This document shows, one piece after another, positions 31,228 through 43,092 of a stretch of 64,000 nucleotides of DNA. Each line of letters opens with the position of its first letter. Positions within the stretch are counted from its first letter, which is position 1. The position numbers were made by a program, and so were the translations under genes. Source of the stretch: Rhodocyclaceae bacterium (GTDB taxonomy: Bacteria; Pseudomonadota; Gammaproteobacteria; Burkholderiales; Rhodocyclaceae); contig JAVBXY010000038.1 of the NCBI GenBank assembly GCA_030824275.1, positions 124,001 to 188,000 on the forward strand, in the 5' to 3' direction. The notes under the pieces were generated by a model, which was given only the letters and a program-made list of their open reading frames with translations, was not told the origin of the DNA and did not search any database.

Positions 31228-31565
31228 CCCAGATCATCGTACTGCCCCATCTTGAACTCTGTCCCGACGGTACTGTTATCGAGGCCGCACCCGGTACCTC
31301 GATCTGCGATGCCCTGCTCGACAACGACATCACCATTGAGCACGCCTGCGAGAAGTCCTGCGCCTGCACCACCTGCCATGTGGTCGTCCGCGAGGGCTTC
31401 AACTCCTTGGAGGCTGCCGAGGAAATCGAGGAAGACCTGCTCGACAAGGCCTGGGGCCTGGAGCCGAACTCGCGCCTGTCCTGTCAGGCGCTTGTCGGCC
31501 AGACGCCGCTGGTGATCGAAATTCCCAAGTACACGATCAACATGGTGAAGGAGGGCAAGCGATGA
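31224..31565 (+). CDS. fdx: ISC-system [2Fe-2S] ferredoxin
   Basis: Adrenodoxin-type ferredoxin that gives electrons for cluster assembly on IscU. Ligands Cys42, Cys48 and Cys51 ([12 protein letters not shown]) and Cys87 (RLSCQAL) match the E. coli Fdx positions, and the non-ligand cysteine Cys46 is also present. 113 residues. It overlaps hscA and iscX by 4 bp each. Confidence 0.96.
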   Translation: MTQIIVLPHLELCPDGTVIEAAPGTSICDALLDNDITIEHACEKSCACTTCHVVVREGFNSLEAAEEIEEDLLDKAWGLEPNSRLSCQALVGQTPLVIEIPKYTINMVKEGKR

Positions 31566-31756
31566 AATGGACCGATTCCCTCGATATCGCCATCGAGCTT
31601 GCCGAGCGCCATCCGGATGCCGATCCGACGCGGGTCAACTTCGTCGATCTCATGCGCTGGGTGATGGAAATTCCCGGCTTTGAGGAAGACGAGCATCATT
31701 GCGGCGAGAAGAAGCTAGAAGCCATACAGCAGGCCTGGATCGACGAAGTCGAGTAG
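31562..31756 (+). CDS. iscX: IscX, small Fe-binding regulator of IscS
   Basis: A 64-residue acidic protein, the last gene of the isc set. The IscX signature is visible: [38 protein letters not shown] and LEAIQQAWIDE. In E. coli it binds IscS and modulates desulfurase activity in an iron-dependent way. The start overlaps fdx by 4 bp, and tatD follows after 3 bp. Confidence 0.95.
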   Translation: MKWTDSLDIAIELAERHPDADPTRVNFVDLMRWVMEIPGFEEDEHHCGEKKLEAIQQAWIDEVE

Positions 31757-31759
31757 GCG

Positions 31760-32527
31760 ATGCTGGTAGATACCCACTGCCATCTGGATGCCGCCGAGTT
31801 CGACGGTGATCGGGAAGCGGTTGCGGCAGCGGCGGCGCAGGCAGGGGTGTCTAGCATCGTGGTGCCATCGGTGGAGCGGGCCAACTTCGGTGCCGTGGCA
31901 TCGGTCTGTCGTGAATATGTGGGCTGCGTGGCAGCTTACGGTATCCATCCCATGTATGTGGAGCGGGCTCACGAAGAAGACCTCGACGCCTTACGCGATA
32001 TTGTGATTCGCGAACATCCGCTGGCGGTGGGCGAGATCGGTCTGGATCGTTTCATCGAGCGTCGCGATGACGAGCGCCAGACCTTCTATTTCTCCGAACA
32101 ACTGAAAATCGCCCGTGATGCGTCCTTGCCCGTGCTGCTGCATGTGCGCCGAGCCGTGGATCAGGTGCTGGCCCAGTTGCGTCGTATTCCGGTGGCTGGC
32201 GGCATCGCCCATGCCTTCAACGGTAGTCGCCAGCAGGCGGACGAATTCATCAAGCTCGGTTTCAAGCTCGGCTTCGGTGGCGCCATGACCTTCCCGCGCG
32301 CTCTGCGTATCCGCGAACTGGCGGCGACCCTGCCGCTGAGTGCCATCGTGCTCGAAACCGATGCGCCGGACATTGCTCCGGAATGGAAAGTCGGCTCTCG
32401 CAACACGCCGGATCAACTGCCGCACATTGCCGAAATCCTGGCGAGCCTGCGCGGCATGTCGCTGCAAGACGTCGCGGAGGCGACTACCGCCAACGCTATG
32501 GCCGTTTTACCCCAACTGAAGCACTGA
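31760..32527 (+). CDS. tatD: TatD-family metal-dependent hydrolase
   Basis: Amidohydrolase-fold DNase-like enzyme. Metal ligands His6 and His8 (VDTHCHLD), a Glu in [10 protein letters not shown], and late HAFNG and LETDAPD motifs are intact. 255 residues. Related TatD proteins have 3'-5' exonuclease or D-Tyr-tRNA deacylase-type activity; the in vivo role here is not evident. It lies 3 bp after iscX, so is probably transcribed with the isc operon. Confidence 0.9.
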   Translation: MLVDTHCHLDAAEFDGDREAVAAAAAQAGVSSIVVPSVERANFGAVASVCREYVGCVAAYGIHPMYVERAHEEDLDALRDIVIREHPLAVGEIGLDRFIERRDDERQTFYFSEQLKIARDASLPVLLHVRRAVDQVLAQLRRIPVAGGIAHAFNGSRQQADEFIKLGFKLGFGGAMTFPRALRIRELAATLPLSAIVLETDAPDIAPEWKVGSRNTPDQLPHIAEILASLRGMSLQDVAEATTANAMAVLPQLKH

Positions 32528-32540
32528 CAAGGAGAAAAAC

Positions 32541-33044
32541 ATGAGTACAACCGTAACCCTGCGTGGCAACCCCGTGCGCGTCGATGGCGACCTGCCCAAG
32601 GCTGGCACCACGGCACCCGATTTCAAGCTCACCAGCGCGGCCCTGGCCGATGTGTCGCTGAAGGATTTCGCCGGCAAGAAGAAGGTGCTGAACATCGTAC
32701 CCAGCCTGGACACGCCGACCTGTGCCACCTCCACCCGCAAGTTCAACGAGTCCGCCAGCAAGCTCGACAACACGGCGGTGCTGGTGGTGTCCGCCGACCT
32801 GCCCTTCGCCGCCAAGCGCTTCTGCGAACTGGAAGGTCTGAAGAACGTGGCGCATTTGTCCACCTTCCGCCATCCTGAGTTCCTCAAGCAATGGGGCGTC
32901 GCTCTGGCCGAAGGCCCGATGGCCGGCCTGACGGCCCGTGCCGTCGTCGTTCTCGACGAGAACGACAAGGTGATTCACAGCGAGATGGTGCCTGAGATTG
33001 CCCAGGAACCGAACTACGACGCAGCGCTGAAGTCGCTGGCGTAA
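32541..33044 (+). CDS. tpx: Thiol peroxidase Tpx
   Basis: Atypical two-cysteine peroxiredoxin that removes alkyl hydroperoxides using thioredoxin. Peroxidatic Cys61 ([16 protein letters not shown]) and resolving Cys95 (AKRFCELEG) are at E. coli positions. 167 residues. A good ribosome site (AAGGAG) precedes the ATG. Location just downstream of the iron-sulfur operon fits oxidative-stress defence, but co-regulation is not proven. Confidence 0.96.
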   Translation: MSTTVTLRGNPVRVDGDLPKAGTTAPDFKLTSAALADVSLKDFAGKKKVLNIVPSLDTPTCATSTRKFNESASKLDNTAVLVVSADLPFAAKRFCELEGLKNVAHLSTFRHPEFLKQWGVALAEGPMAGLTARAVVVLDENDKVIHSEMVPEIAQEPNYDAALKSLA

Positions 33045-33047
33045 ATG

Positions 33048-33074
33048 AAAACGGGAGCCGAGGCTCCCGTTTTT
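33048..33074. terminator. Bidirectional intrinsic terminator between tpx and typA
   Basis: AAAACGGGAGCC, GA, GGCTCCCGTTTTT: a 9-bp GC stem with a 2-nt turn (read as a 4-nt loop if the end pairs open), flanked by A4 and T5. It sits between the convergent tpx and typA stops and should serve both. Confidence 0.85.
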
Positions 33075-33077
33075 ATC

Positions 33078-34898
<1,821 letters not shown>

Positions 34899-34995
34899 GG
34901 ATAGTGGTGGCGTTGTTGCGGTGCGGAAAACCGCGCAGTTTAACACGCTACGGTGATTCGCCGACGTTTCTTCCATTGAATTTTCAGGAGATTTT

Positions 34996-35733
34996 ATGCT
35001 TGGCATCATCGGTGGCAGCGGCTTGACCCAATTGGCGAATCTGGACGTGTCCCACCGCGAGGTGGTCCGCACCCCTTATGGAGAGCCTTCCGGCCCGCTG
35101 ACCTTCGGCAGCATTGGCGGCAAGCAGGTGGCCTTTGTCGCCCGCCACGGCTACGGCCACACGATTCCACCGCATCTGGTGAATTACCGTGCCAACCTGT
35201 TTGCGCTGCAAAGCGTCGGTGTCACGCAGATTGTCTCGGTGGCGTCGGTCGGCGGCATCCGTTCCGACATGGGGCCGGGCGTGCTGGTCGCGCCGCATCA
35301 GATCATTGATTACACCTGGGGCCGCGAGATGAGCTTCCAGTCCGGCGGCGACGGTCCCGTGGTGCATGTTGATTTCACTGATCCCTACGATGCTGGCGTA
35401 CGCCAACTGCTCCTGGAGTCGGCCAGAAAAATCGGCGAGAGCGTTCATGACGGTGCCGTTTACGCCACGACCCAGGGGCCGCGCCTGGAAACGGCAGCCG
35501 AGATTACCCGGCTGGAACGCGACGGGGCCGACATTGTCGGCATGACTGGCATGCCTGAGGCCGGTCTGGCACGTGAATTGGATCTGCCCTATGCAGCGCT
35601 TTGCGTCGTCGCCAACTGGGCAGCAGGGCGCGGCGATTCGGTGCACGGCATCAAGTTCAGCAGCCTGGAAGGCGTGCTGCACGAAGCCATGAGTCGGGTG
35701 CGCCGCATCATCGAACAAGTCTGCGAAGCATGA
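34996..35733 (+). CDS. mtnP: S-methyl-5'-thioinosine (or thioadenosine) phosphorylase
   Basis: Purine nucleoside phosphorylase-family enzyme of methionine salvage. The N-terminus [10 protein letters not shown] and phosphate site [23 protein letters not shown] are typical. The active-site stretch [21 protein letters not shown] ends in a way that, in the Pseudomonas enzyme, goes with 6-oxopurine (methylthioinosine) rather than adenine preference. 245 residues, shorter than the 270-residue human-type MTAP. Substrate preference is therefore inferred. It overlaps def by 4 bp. Confidence 0.85.
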   Translation: MLGIIGGSGLTQLANLDVSHREVVRTPYGEPSGPLTFGSIGGKQVAFVARHGYGHTIPPHLVNYRANLFALQSVGVTQIVSVASVGGIRSDMGPGVLVAPHQIIDYTWGREMSFQSGGDGPVVHVDFTDPYDAGVRQLLLESARKIGESVHDGAVYATTQGPRLETAAEITRLERDGADIVGMTGMPEAGLARELDLPYAALCVVANWAAGRGDSVHGIKFSSLEGVLHEAMSRVRRIIEQVCEA

Positions 35734-36260
35734 TCCGCGAGGTGCTGCGCATGGGCGATCCCCGCCTGCTGCGCGTTGCGCAGCCGGTGCGGGATTTTTC
35801 CTCAGCGGAACTGAAGGCGCTGTTGCAGGACATGCGCGACACCATGGCCCATCTCGATGGTGCCGGTCTCGCCGCGCCGCAGATCGGTGTGGACCTGCGC
35901 GTGGTGATCTTCGGCTGCGCGGCCAATCCCCGATACCCGGATGCGCCCTCGGTGCCGGATACCGTGCTGATCAACCCTGAGTTGATGCCCTTCGTCGACG
36001 AGGAAGAGGAGGGCTGGGAGGGCTGTCTCTCGGTGCCCGGCCTGCGCGGCGTGGTACCTCGCTGGCAGCGCTTGCGTTACGCCGGCTTCGACGAGCAGGG
36101 CCGGCGTTTCGAACGCGACGTGTCGGGTTTCCATGCTCGCGTTGTCCAGCATGAGTGCGATCATCTCGACGGTATCCTCTACCCCATGCGGGTGCGGGAC
36201 TTCACCCGCTTCGGCTTCATCGAGGAACTCTTCCCCGACCAGCCGCCGCCGTCCGATTGA
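35730..36260 (+). CDS. def: Peptide deformylase
   Basis: Removes the formyl group from nascent N-termini. The three family motifs are intact: GLAAPQIGV (about residue 45), EGCLSVPG (about 95-102, metal Cys) and [11 protein letters not shown] (metal His pair with the catalytic Glu). ATG 35730 overlaps the previous stop (ATGA), 176 residues. Context with a phosphorylase rather than fmt suggests this may be a second def copy in the genome. Confidence 0.93.
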   Translation: MIREVLRMGDPRLLRVAQPVRDFSSAELKALLQDMRDTMAHLDGAGLAAPQIGVDLRVVIFGCAANPRYPDAPSVPDTVLINPELMPFVDEEEEGWEGCLSVPGLRGVVPRWQRLRYAGFDEQGRRFERDVSGFHARVVQHECDHLDGILYPMRVRDFTRFGFIEELFPDQPPPSD

Positions 36261-36261
36261 G

Positions 36262-36954
36262 ATGATCGACAGCCTGACGCGCCAGATCAGTCTCCCCGAC
36301 ACGCTCGCAGTGGTGTGGTTCATGGCTTGCTGGGTGGGCTATGGCTACTTTTCCGAATACGGTCCCATCGCCCGGCGGGGACTAATCGGTATCTCCCACG
36401 GCTATCGGGTCGGTTGGGCGCGACAAATGCTGGCCCGCGAGGTGCGCATCGTCGATTCGGCCCTGGTCGGCAACCTGATGACCAGCGTGTCCTTCTACGC
36501 CAACACCACGATCTACATCATCGCCGGCCTGATGGCCGTGCTCGGTACGCTGGATACGGCGATTTCGGTGGCCGAGGGGCTACCGTTCACCCGCGCCGCC
36601 GGTCGTGAACTGTGGGAAGTGAAGCTGCTGCTGCTGCTGGGAATTTTCGTCTTCGCCTACTTCAAGTTCACCTGGGCTTTGCGCCAGTTCAATCTATTGT
36701 CGATCCTCATAGGCGCGGCGCCGATGCCGTCCACAGACGAGGCGGAGCGGGAGCGCTTCGCCGGCAAGCTGGCGGCGGTGAATACCCTGGCGGGTGACGA
36801 ATTCAACCGGGGCATTCGTGCCTACTACTTCGGCTTGGCGGCGCTGTCCTGGTTCGTCCAGCCCTGGCTGTTCCTGGCGGTGACCACCGTCATCGTCGCG
36901 GTGCTGTATCGGCGTGATTTCGCGTCCCGCACGCTATCGGTGTTGCGCGACTGA
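36262..36954 (+). CDS. DUF599 integral membrane protein
   Basis: 230 residues with about four membrane helices: TLAVVWFMACWVGYGYF (12-30), MTSVSFYANTTIYIIAGLMAVLG (72-95), VKLLLLLGIFVFAYFKFTWAL (118-140) and YFGLAALSWFVQPWLFLAVTTVIVAVLY (190-218). It matches the DUF599 family; function unknown. It starts one base after the def stop and may be coupled to it. A dispersed motif follows 6 bp after its stop. Confidence 0.88.
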   Translation: MIDSLTRQISLPDTLAVVWFMACWVGYGYFSEYGPIARRGLIGISHGYRVGWARQMLAREVRIVDSALVGNLMTSVSFYANTTIYIIAGLMAVLGTLDTAISVAEGLPFTRAAGRELWEVKLLLLLGIFVFAYFKFTWALRQFNLLSILIGAAPMPSTDEAERERFAGKLAAVNTLAGDEFNRGIRAYYFGLAALSWFVQPWLFLAVTTVIVAVLYRRDFASRTLSVLRD

Positions 36955-36960
36955 GCCACC

Positions 36961-36984
36961 GCCGTTCCACCAGCGCCGACTTTT
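36961..36984 (+). repeat. Dispersed 24-bp motif, copy 9 (intergenic)
   Basis: GCCGTTCCACC followed by AGCGCCGACTTTT. It lies 6 bp after the DUF599 stop, outside any gene and directly beside the boxA terminator, so it is not explained by protein coding. Confidence 0.8.
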
Positions 36985-36985
36985 C

Positions 36986-37020
36986 AAAAAACGCCCGCCG
37001 GATCGGGTGATCGGGCGGGC
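36986..37020 (-). terminator. Intrinsic terminator of the boxCBA operon
   Basis: A hairpin GCCCGCC-G-GATC, loop GGGT, GATC-G-GGCGGGC (one G-G mismatch) at 36993-37020. Read leftwards it is followed by a T run (36986-36991 as A6 on the plus strand). It lies 44 bp beyond the boxA stop. Confidence 0.8.
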
Positions 37021-37063
37021 TTCCCTTCTTGGAGGAGGGGGAAGTCGTCGCGTTGGCTATTCT

Positions 37064-38290
37064 TCAATACGTCTCGACGTGATACCGGCTCTGGCTACGC
37101 AGCACCGGCAATAGTTTTTCCCAGTCTTCGCCATGCATGCGGCAGATGTCGCGGAAGGCTTCATCCACGCCTCGCTCCATGCCCTTGAGGCCGCAGATGT
37201 AGATGTAGCAGTTCTCGTCCTTGAGCATGCGAACGACGTCTTCGTGGCGCTCTCGAATCTTGTCCTGCACATACTGCTTGGGCTGGTTGGGAACGCGGGA
37301 GAAGGCGAAGTTGATGTCGATGAGTTCCTTCGGCAGCTTCATCAGCGGACCGAAGTAGGGCAGCTCGTTGGCGGCGCGGGCGCCGAAGAACAGGAACAGT
37401 TCGCCACCTTCCTTCAAGGCCATGCGGCGGCGGCGGCGTTCGGTCATGGCGCGCATGGGCGCGCTACCAGTACCGGTGCAGATCATCATGATCGAGCTGC
37501 CCGGATGATTGGGCATCAGGAAGGTCGAGCCGTAGGGGCCGCAGACTTGGACCTGGGCGCCTTTTTCAAGATCACACAGATAGTTGGAGCAGATACCCTT
37601 GGTCGCTTTGCCTTCGTGATCCTCGGTGACGCGCTTCACCGTCAGCGACAGGTTGTTGTAGCCGGGACGCTCGCCGTTGCGCGGGCTGGCCACCGAATAC
37701 AGGCGCATGGTGTGCGGCTTGCCGTTGGCATCGGTACCCGGCGGGATGATGCCGATGGACTGGCCTTCCAGCACCGGAAAGGTGGTGTGGCCGAAGTCGA
37801 GCACGATGTGGCGGATGTCGGCGCTGGCATCTTCTCCGGTGATGCGGAAGTTGCCGGTCAGCGTGGCAGTGACGGGCTTGTTCGGCGCAAACAGGTTGAC
37901 GTAGGGATGGGCGGCGGACCACGGCGGGCTGGACGGGCCACCCTGGCCGGACTGGGCGATCTCGGTGATGCGGGTGACGTCCTCGGGCAGTTCGGTGGCG
38001 GCGATTTCCGGGTTGGTCGGCGCCGGCAGGCTGTCCCAGGAATACTGGTCTTCAAGGCTGTAGGGCTGGCCGCTGGCGACAGTGCGGGAATTGTCGATGG
38101 CGCCGGTGGGGCAGGGGCCCATGCAGTCGTTGCACCAGTTGCAGATTTCGAACTTGATGACATAGTTGCGCCCGTCGTGCGTGATCGCATCAATGGGACA
38201 CATCTCTTCGCAGGTGTTGCAGCGGATGCAGATTTCGGGGTCGATCAGGTGCTGGCGCACCAGGGAACTAGTCTCTGTCGGAGCGTTCAT
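37064..38290 (-). CDS. boxA: Benzoyl-CoA 2,3-epoxidase reductase component BoxA
   Basis: Flavoprotein that passes electrons from NADPH to BoxB for epoxidation of benzoyl-CoA. Two 4Fe-4S ferredoxin motifs are at the N-terminus: Cys21, 24, 27, 31 ([12 protein letters not shown]) and Cys50, 53, 56, 60 ([12 protein letters not shown]). A ferredoxin-NADP reductase module follows with FAD motif RLYSVASP and nucleotide motif [11 protein letters not shown]. 408 residues from the ATG for NAPTETSSL. Third gene of boxC-boxB-boxA, followed by a strong terminator. Confidence 0.95.
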   Translation of the reverse strand: MNAPTETSSLVRQHLIDPEICIRCNTCEEMCPIDAITHDGRNYVIKFEICNWCNDCMGPCPTGAIDNSRTVASGQPYSLEDQYSWDSLPAPTNPEIAATELPEDVTRITEIAQSGQGGPSSPPWSAAHPYVNLFAPNKPVTATLTGNFRITGEDASADIRHIVLDFGHTTFPVLEGQSIGIIPPGTDANGKPHTMRLYSVASPRNGERPGYNNLSLTVKRVTEDHEGKATKGICSNYLCDLEKGAQVQVCGPYGSTFLMPNHPGSSIMMICTGTGSAPMRAMTERRRRRMALKEGGELFLFFGARAANELPYFGPLMKLPKELIDINFAFSRVPNQPKQYVQDKIRERHEDVVRMLKDENCYIYICGLKGMERGVDEAFRDICRMHGEDWEKLLPVLRSQSRYHVETY

Positions 38291-38373
38291 GACGGTCTCG
38301 TTATAGTTAAAACGGATGACGAAGCCTAGTGAATCCTTGGGCCCCGCCATCCGTGATTTTGCCAGTTACAGCT

Positions 38374-39798
<1,425 letters not shown>

Positions 39799-39817
39799 TT
39801 TGCTGTCTCCTTTTGTA

Positions 39818-41461
39818 TTAAACGCGGTTCCAATCGAATGCGGCCTTGCTGCCGCTGCCATACACCTTGAGTGCGCCTTTTTCACCAACGGCGTTGGGGC
39901 GCTGGAAGACCCAGTTCTGCCACGCGGTGAGGCGGCCGAAGATGCGGGTGTCCATGGTTTCGCAGCCGGAGAAGCGCAGGGAGGCTTCCAAGCCGGTCAG
40001 TGCGTCGGGCGAGAGTGCGGTGCGTTCCTCGATCAGGATGCGGACTTCATCGTCCCAGTCCAGGTCGTCCGGGGTGAAGGTAACCAGGCCTAGTTCGCGG
40101 GCTTCACCCGGATTGAGCAACTTGCCAGCGGCCTTTTGCGCGGCATCCACCGGCGCTTTTTCTTCGGCGAAACGGGTGGTGAGGCGGGTGAGGCCGTTGT
40201 TCATGGTCAGTGGGCCGAAGTTCATTGCCGTCAAGGCCATGTGGGGCGTGTTCTCGGCAGTGTCCAGCACATAGGAGCGGTCGGCGGCCAGCACCAGTTC
40301 GAACAACGTGCCGGCAAAGCAGGAGCCGGGCTCGACCAGGGTAAAGATCGAGCGAGATGTGACGTCCACACGACGCAGTACGCGGCGCAGGAAGTTGGTG
40401 GTTTCGCGCACGAACCAATTGGACTTGTTGGCATCGAGGGTGGCATCCATTGCCTGCATGGCGGTGATGTCGCCCTGGGACTTGATGATCCAGGTGCCAA
40501 TGTCGAGGTCGTTGGTGCGCAGCATCAGGATCGCGTCGTCGAATTCACGGGCGAACTTCAGGGCCCACCACTGGTCGCCCTTGGCGAGGATGGCGGCGGC
40601 GTCGGTCGGCTCGCCGGCACCCGGGCCCTTCAGGGTGATGGTGGCGACGCGCTTGCTGCGGTCAATGGCGACATCGACGGTTTCGTAGTGATAGCCATTG
40701 GCATCGTAGCTCGACTTGAGCGGGGTCAGCTTGACGCCGGCGCCACCGGGACGGTCGGACTTGGCGGCGGCAGCATCGGCGTGGGCCTTGACCATGTCGG
40801 CGAACTGGGCCGGCTTGGCGTAGTCGTCGATCAGCTTCCATTCCTTGGCGCGGTCAGCGCGGACGCCTTCGGAGATGGTACAGAAGACGTCGGCCAGATC
40901 GCGGCGCATCTTGCGCTTGTCCACCAGACGGGTCAGACCGCCGGTGCCAGGCAACACGCCGAGCAGCGGTACTTCGGGCAGGGAGACAGCGGTGGAGCGG
41001 TCATCGATCATCACGATCTCATCGCAGGCCAGGGCCAGCTCGTAGCCACCACCGGCGCAGGCGCCGTTCACCGCAGCGATGAACGTGAGGCCGGAGGTCT
41101 GGCTGGATTCTTCCAGGCCGTTGCGGGTTTCGTTGGTGAATTTGCAGAAGTTCACCTTCCAGGCATGAGTCGAAACGCCGAGCATGTAGATATTGGCGCC
41201 CGAGCAGAACATGCGCGGCTTCGCCGAGGTGACCACTACGCTCTTGACTTCCGGATGCTCGAAACGGATGCGCTGCACGGCATCGTGCAGTTCCATATCG
41301 ACGCCGAGGTCGTAGGAGTTCATCTTCAGCTTGTAGCCGGGCTTGATTCCCTTGTCTTCCTGGATGTCCAGGGTCAGCGTCGCGACTTGGCCGTCGGTGG
41401 TCAGCTTCCAGTGGTTGTAGCGGCTGGGGTCGGTGCTATAGGTGATGAGGTCTTGGCTCAT
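39818..41461 (-). CDS. boxC: 2,3-epoxybenzoyl-CoA dihydrolase BoxC
   Basis: Crotonase-superfamily enzyme that opens and hydrolyses 2,3-epoxybenzoyl-CoA to 3,4-dehydroadipyl-CoA semialdehyde and formate. 547 residues, as expected for the double crotonase architecture. The first half carries the CoA and oxyanion motifs MFCSGANIYMLG and VNGACAGGGYELALACDEI; the second half has a degenerate crotonase fold (ITLKGPGAGEPTD onward). First gene of the box operon, downstream of a TGCA-repeat operator. Confidence 0.95.
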   Translation of the reverse strand: MSQDLITYSTDPSRYNHWKLTTDGQVATLTLDIQEDKGIKPGYKLKMNSYDLGVDMELHDAVQRIRFEHPEVKSVVVTSAKPRMFCSGANIYMLGVSTHAWKVNFCKFTNETRNGLEESSQTSGLTFIAAVNGACAGGGYELALACDEIVMIDDRSTAVSLPEVPLLGVLPGTGGLTRLVDKRKMRRDLADVFCTISEGVRADRAKEWKLIDDYAKPAQFADMVKAHADAAAAKSDRPGGAGVKLTPLKSSYDANGYHYETVDVAIDRSKRVATITLKGPGAGEPTDAAAILAKGDQWWALKFAREFDDAILMLRTNDLDIGTWIIKSQGDITAMQAMDATLDANKSNWFVRETTNFLRRVLRRVDVTSRSIFTLVEPGSCFAGTLFELVLAADRSYVLDTAENTPHMALTAMNFGPLTMNNGLTRLTTRFAEEKAPVDAAQKAAGKLLNPGEARELGLVTFTPDDLDWDDEVRILIEERTALSPDALTGLEASLRFSGCETMDTRIFGRLTAWQNWVFQRPNAVGEKGALKVYGSGSKAAFDWNRV

Positions 41462-41488
41462 TTCGTCTCCGTTCAGGGGTGTTGTTAA

Positions 41489-41502
41489 TGCACTATAATG
41501 CA
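41489..41502 (-). promoter_or_regulatory. Candidate BoxR operator at the boxC promoter
   Basis: TGCACTATAATGCA, embedded in two direct TAATGCA repeats exactly 10 bp apart (41486 and 41496). It lies 28 bp before the boxC start, over a TATAGT -10-like box on the minus strand. TGCA-based repeats are the described operators of the related regulators BzdR and BoxR. Confidence 0.65.
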
Positions 41503-41515
41503 TTTAATGTAAAAC

Positions 41516-42394
41516 TTAGGCAATATTATACACTTTCAGAAGCTGGGTCAAGCTGTCTTTCATGGATTTTTCAGAGGTATCCACGGCCGTGTCGGCCAAT
41601 GCATAGAGGGCGTCTCGCTCTTCAAGGATGCCGCGCAGATCGGCCATGGCTTCTTCCCGGCCGGACATCGGACGCAGGTCGCCCTGGGCGATCACGCGCT
41701 GCATGTGTTCCTCCGGTGAGGCCTTGATCCAGACCGTGAAACAGGCAGCGCGCAGCATTTCGTAGGTTTCACTTTCGGTGACCAGACTGCCGCCGGTGGC
41801 GATGACACAGCGGGGATGCAGGTCAAGCACGTTCTCCAGGCAGCGGCGCTCCAGGCGACGGAATGCCGTCTGGCCGTAAAGCGAGAAGATTTCGGACAGG
41901 GGGACGCCGGCATCCCGCTCGATTTCGGCGTCGAGTTCGATGAATGGGATTTTCAGTTTGGCGGCCAACTGCTTGCCCAGTGTGGATTTGCCAGCGCCGC
42001 GCAGGCCGGTGAGGGCAATGCGTTGACGGCGCTGTTGTGGGTCGATCTCGCCGAAGGCGGAAATCAGGATGTTGCGGGCCTGGGTGAGTTTCTTCGGTGA
42101 CAGACGCTCGAGATAGCGGGTGAGGAGGGTCAGTTCCATCGGCACCTCGCGCTCCTCGCGCAGCAGATCCGGCAGGGAAAGCCCGAGGGCGGCGGCCACT
42201 TTGCGCAGCAGCAGAATGGAGATGTTGCCCTGTCCGCTTTCCAGCTGGGCCAGATAGCGTTCCGAAACTTCGGAGTTGGCGGCCAATACCTTGCGACTCA
42301 TGTCGAGGCGCGCGCGCGTGTCGCGAACCCGGTGGCCGAGTTGCTGGAGATAGTCGTCGTCGGAGAGTTTTTCGGTGGTGTGGCGAGCGTTCAT
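41516..42394 (-). CDS. boxR: Benzoyl-CoA-responsive repressor BoxR
   Basis: Two-domain regulator of the BzdR/BoxR family. An XRE-type helix-turn-helix lies at about residues 15-75 (LGHRVRDTRARLDMSRKVLAANSEVSERYLAQLESG). A shikimate-kinase-like domain follows from about residue 120 with P-loop LTGLRGAGKST; in the family it senses benzoyl-CoA. Start choice: ATG 42394 has GGAAG 8 bp upstream; ATGs at 42400 and 42409 are in frame. It is transcribed in the same direction as boxC, with the operator between, and diverges from the DUF4863 gene. Confidence 0.93.
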   Translation of the reverse strand: MNARHTTEKLSDDDYLQQLGHRVRDTRARLDMSRKVLAANSEVSERYLAQLESGQGNISILLLRKVAAALGLSLPDLLREEREVPMELTLLTRYLERLSPKKLTQARNILISAFGEIDPQQRRQRIALTGLRGAGKSTLGKQLAAKLKIPFIELDAEIERDAGVPLSEIFSLYGQTAFRRLERRCLENVLDLHPRCVIATGGSLVTESETYEMLRAACFTVWIKASPEEHMQRVIAQGDLRPMSGREEAMADLRGILEERDALYALADTAVDTSEKSMKDSLTQLLKVYNIA

Positions 42395-42422
42395 GTGCAT
42401 GACTTCCATGTGCTATGGTTCA

Positions 42423-42436
42423 TGCAGTATAGCGCT
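42423..42436 (-). promoter_or_regulatory. Candidate weak BoxR site between boxR and the DUF4863 gene
   Basis: On the minus strand it reads AGCGCTATACTGCA, 11 of 14 matches to the boxC-side site. It touches the -35 box of the rightward promoter. Confidence 0.4.
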
Positions 42437-42463
42437 TGATATTTGATTGACTGGCAATATAAT
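42436..42463 (+). promoter_or_regulatory. Promoter of the DUF4863 / benzoate-CoA ligase unit
   Basis: TTGATA at 42436-42441, 16-bp spacer, perfect TATAAT at 42458-42463; the gene starts 45 bp later. Confidence 0.65.
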
Positions 42464-42507
42464 GACCGAAAAACAATCATAAAACTTCACACCAGAGAGA
42501 GACACCC

Positions 42508-43017
42508 ATGAGCCAAGCTGCATCTGCTGCAACCGTGGAAGCGCAACAGGAGGCCTTTGTTGCGCTGATTGCCCGTGTGACGGGAAAAATCCAGGGCATG
42601 CCGGTCGAGAAGAAACTCGCCGACTTCCTCAATGCACAGTTCCCTGCCGACGGCAAGGATTTCAAGGCCATCCAGGCCGCTTGCGAGGCTGCCGTCGCGG
42701 CCGGCTGGATGTGCAACCGGGAAGCCGGTGGCATCAAGTACGGCCGTGTCGTCAAGCCGACGCCGGCGATTCATGGCTTTTCCGTGGATGTGGTGGAAAT
42801 GGCCGACCGCGATGGGCCACATCAGGGTCCGCATCACCGCCACCCACAGGGCGAGATCGACATGATCATGCCTCTGGAGGGGGATGCCCGTTTCGACGGC
42901 ACGCCGCGCGGCTGGCTGGTTTATGGCCCGGACAGTGCCCACCATCCCACGGTCAGCGGCGGTCGCGCCCTGATCCTCTACCTGCTGCCGCAGGGCGCCA
43001 TAGAATTCACAAAATAA
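42508..43017 (+). CDS. DUF4863 cupin-like protein of the box cluster
   Basis: 169 residues. The N-terminal half is helical; the C-terminal half has a cupin-type metal motif GPHHRHPQGEIDMIMPLEGDARFDG and HHPTVSGGRALILYLLPQG. The family includes 4-hydroxylaminobenzoate lyases of nitrobenzoate degradation and is often found next to box genes. Its substrate here is not known; a role in handling an aromatic acid or an escaped intermediate is inference. It diverges from boxR and precedes the benzoate-CoA ligase. Confidence 0.8.
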   Translation: MSQAASAATVEAQQEAFVALIARVTGKIQGMPVEKKLADFLNAQFPADGKDFKAIQAACEAAVAAGWMCNREAGGIKYGRVVKPTPAIHGFSVDVVEMADRDGPHQGPHHRHPQGEIDMIMPLEGDARFDGTPRGWLVYGPDSAHHPTVSGGRALILYLLPQGAIEFTK

Positions 43018-43046
43018 ACGCGAAGCACGCTGGGGATACGGCAGTC

Positions 43047-43070
43047 GCCGTGTCGCCAGCGCCGACTTTT
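43047..43070 (+). repeat. Dispersed 24-bp motif, copy 10 (intergenic)
   Basis: GCCGTGTCGCC followed by AGCGCCGACTTTT. It lies in the 75-bp gap between the DUF4863 gene and the ligase gene, ending 8 bp before the ligase's ribosome-binding site. Confidence 0.85.
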
Positions 43071-43092
43071 GCATCATCGGAGGAGACCCGTC

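Noticed and set aside
32387..32409. Motif-like stretch in tatD
   Set aside because: About 19 of 23 bases match, but the encoded GSRNTP is a conserved TatD region, so protein constraint explains it.
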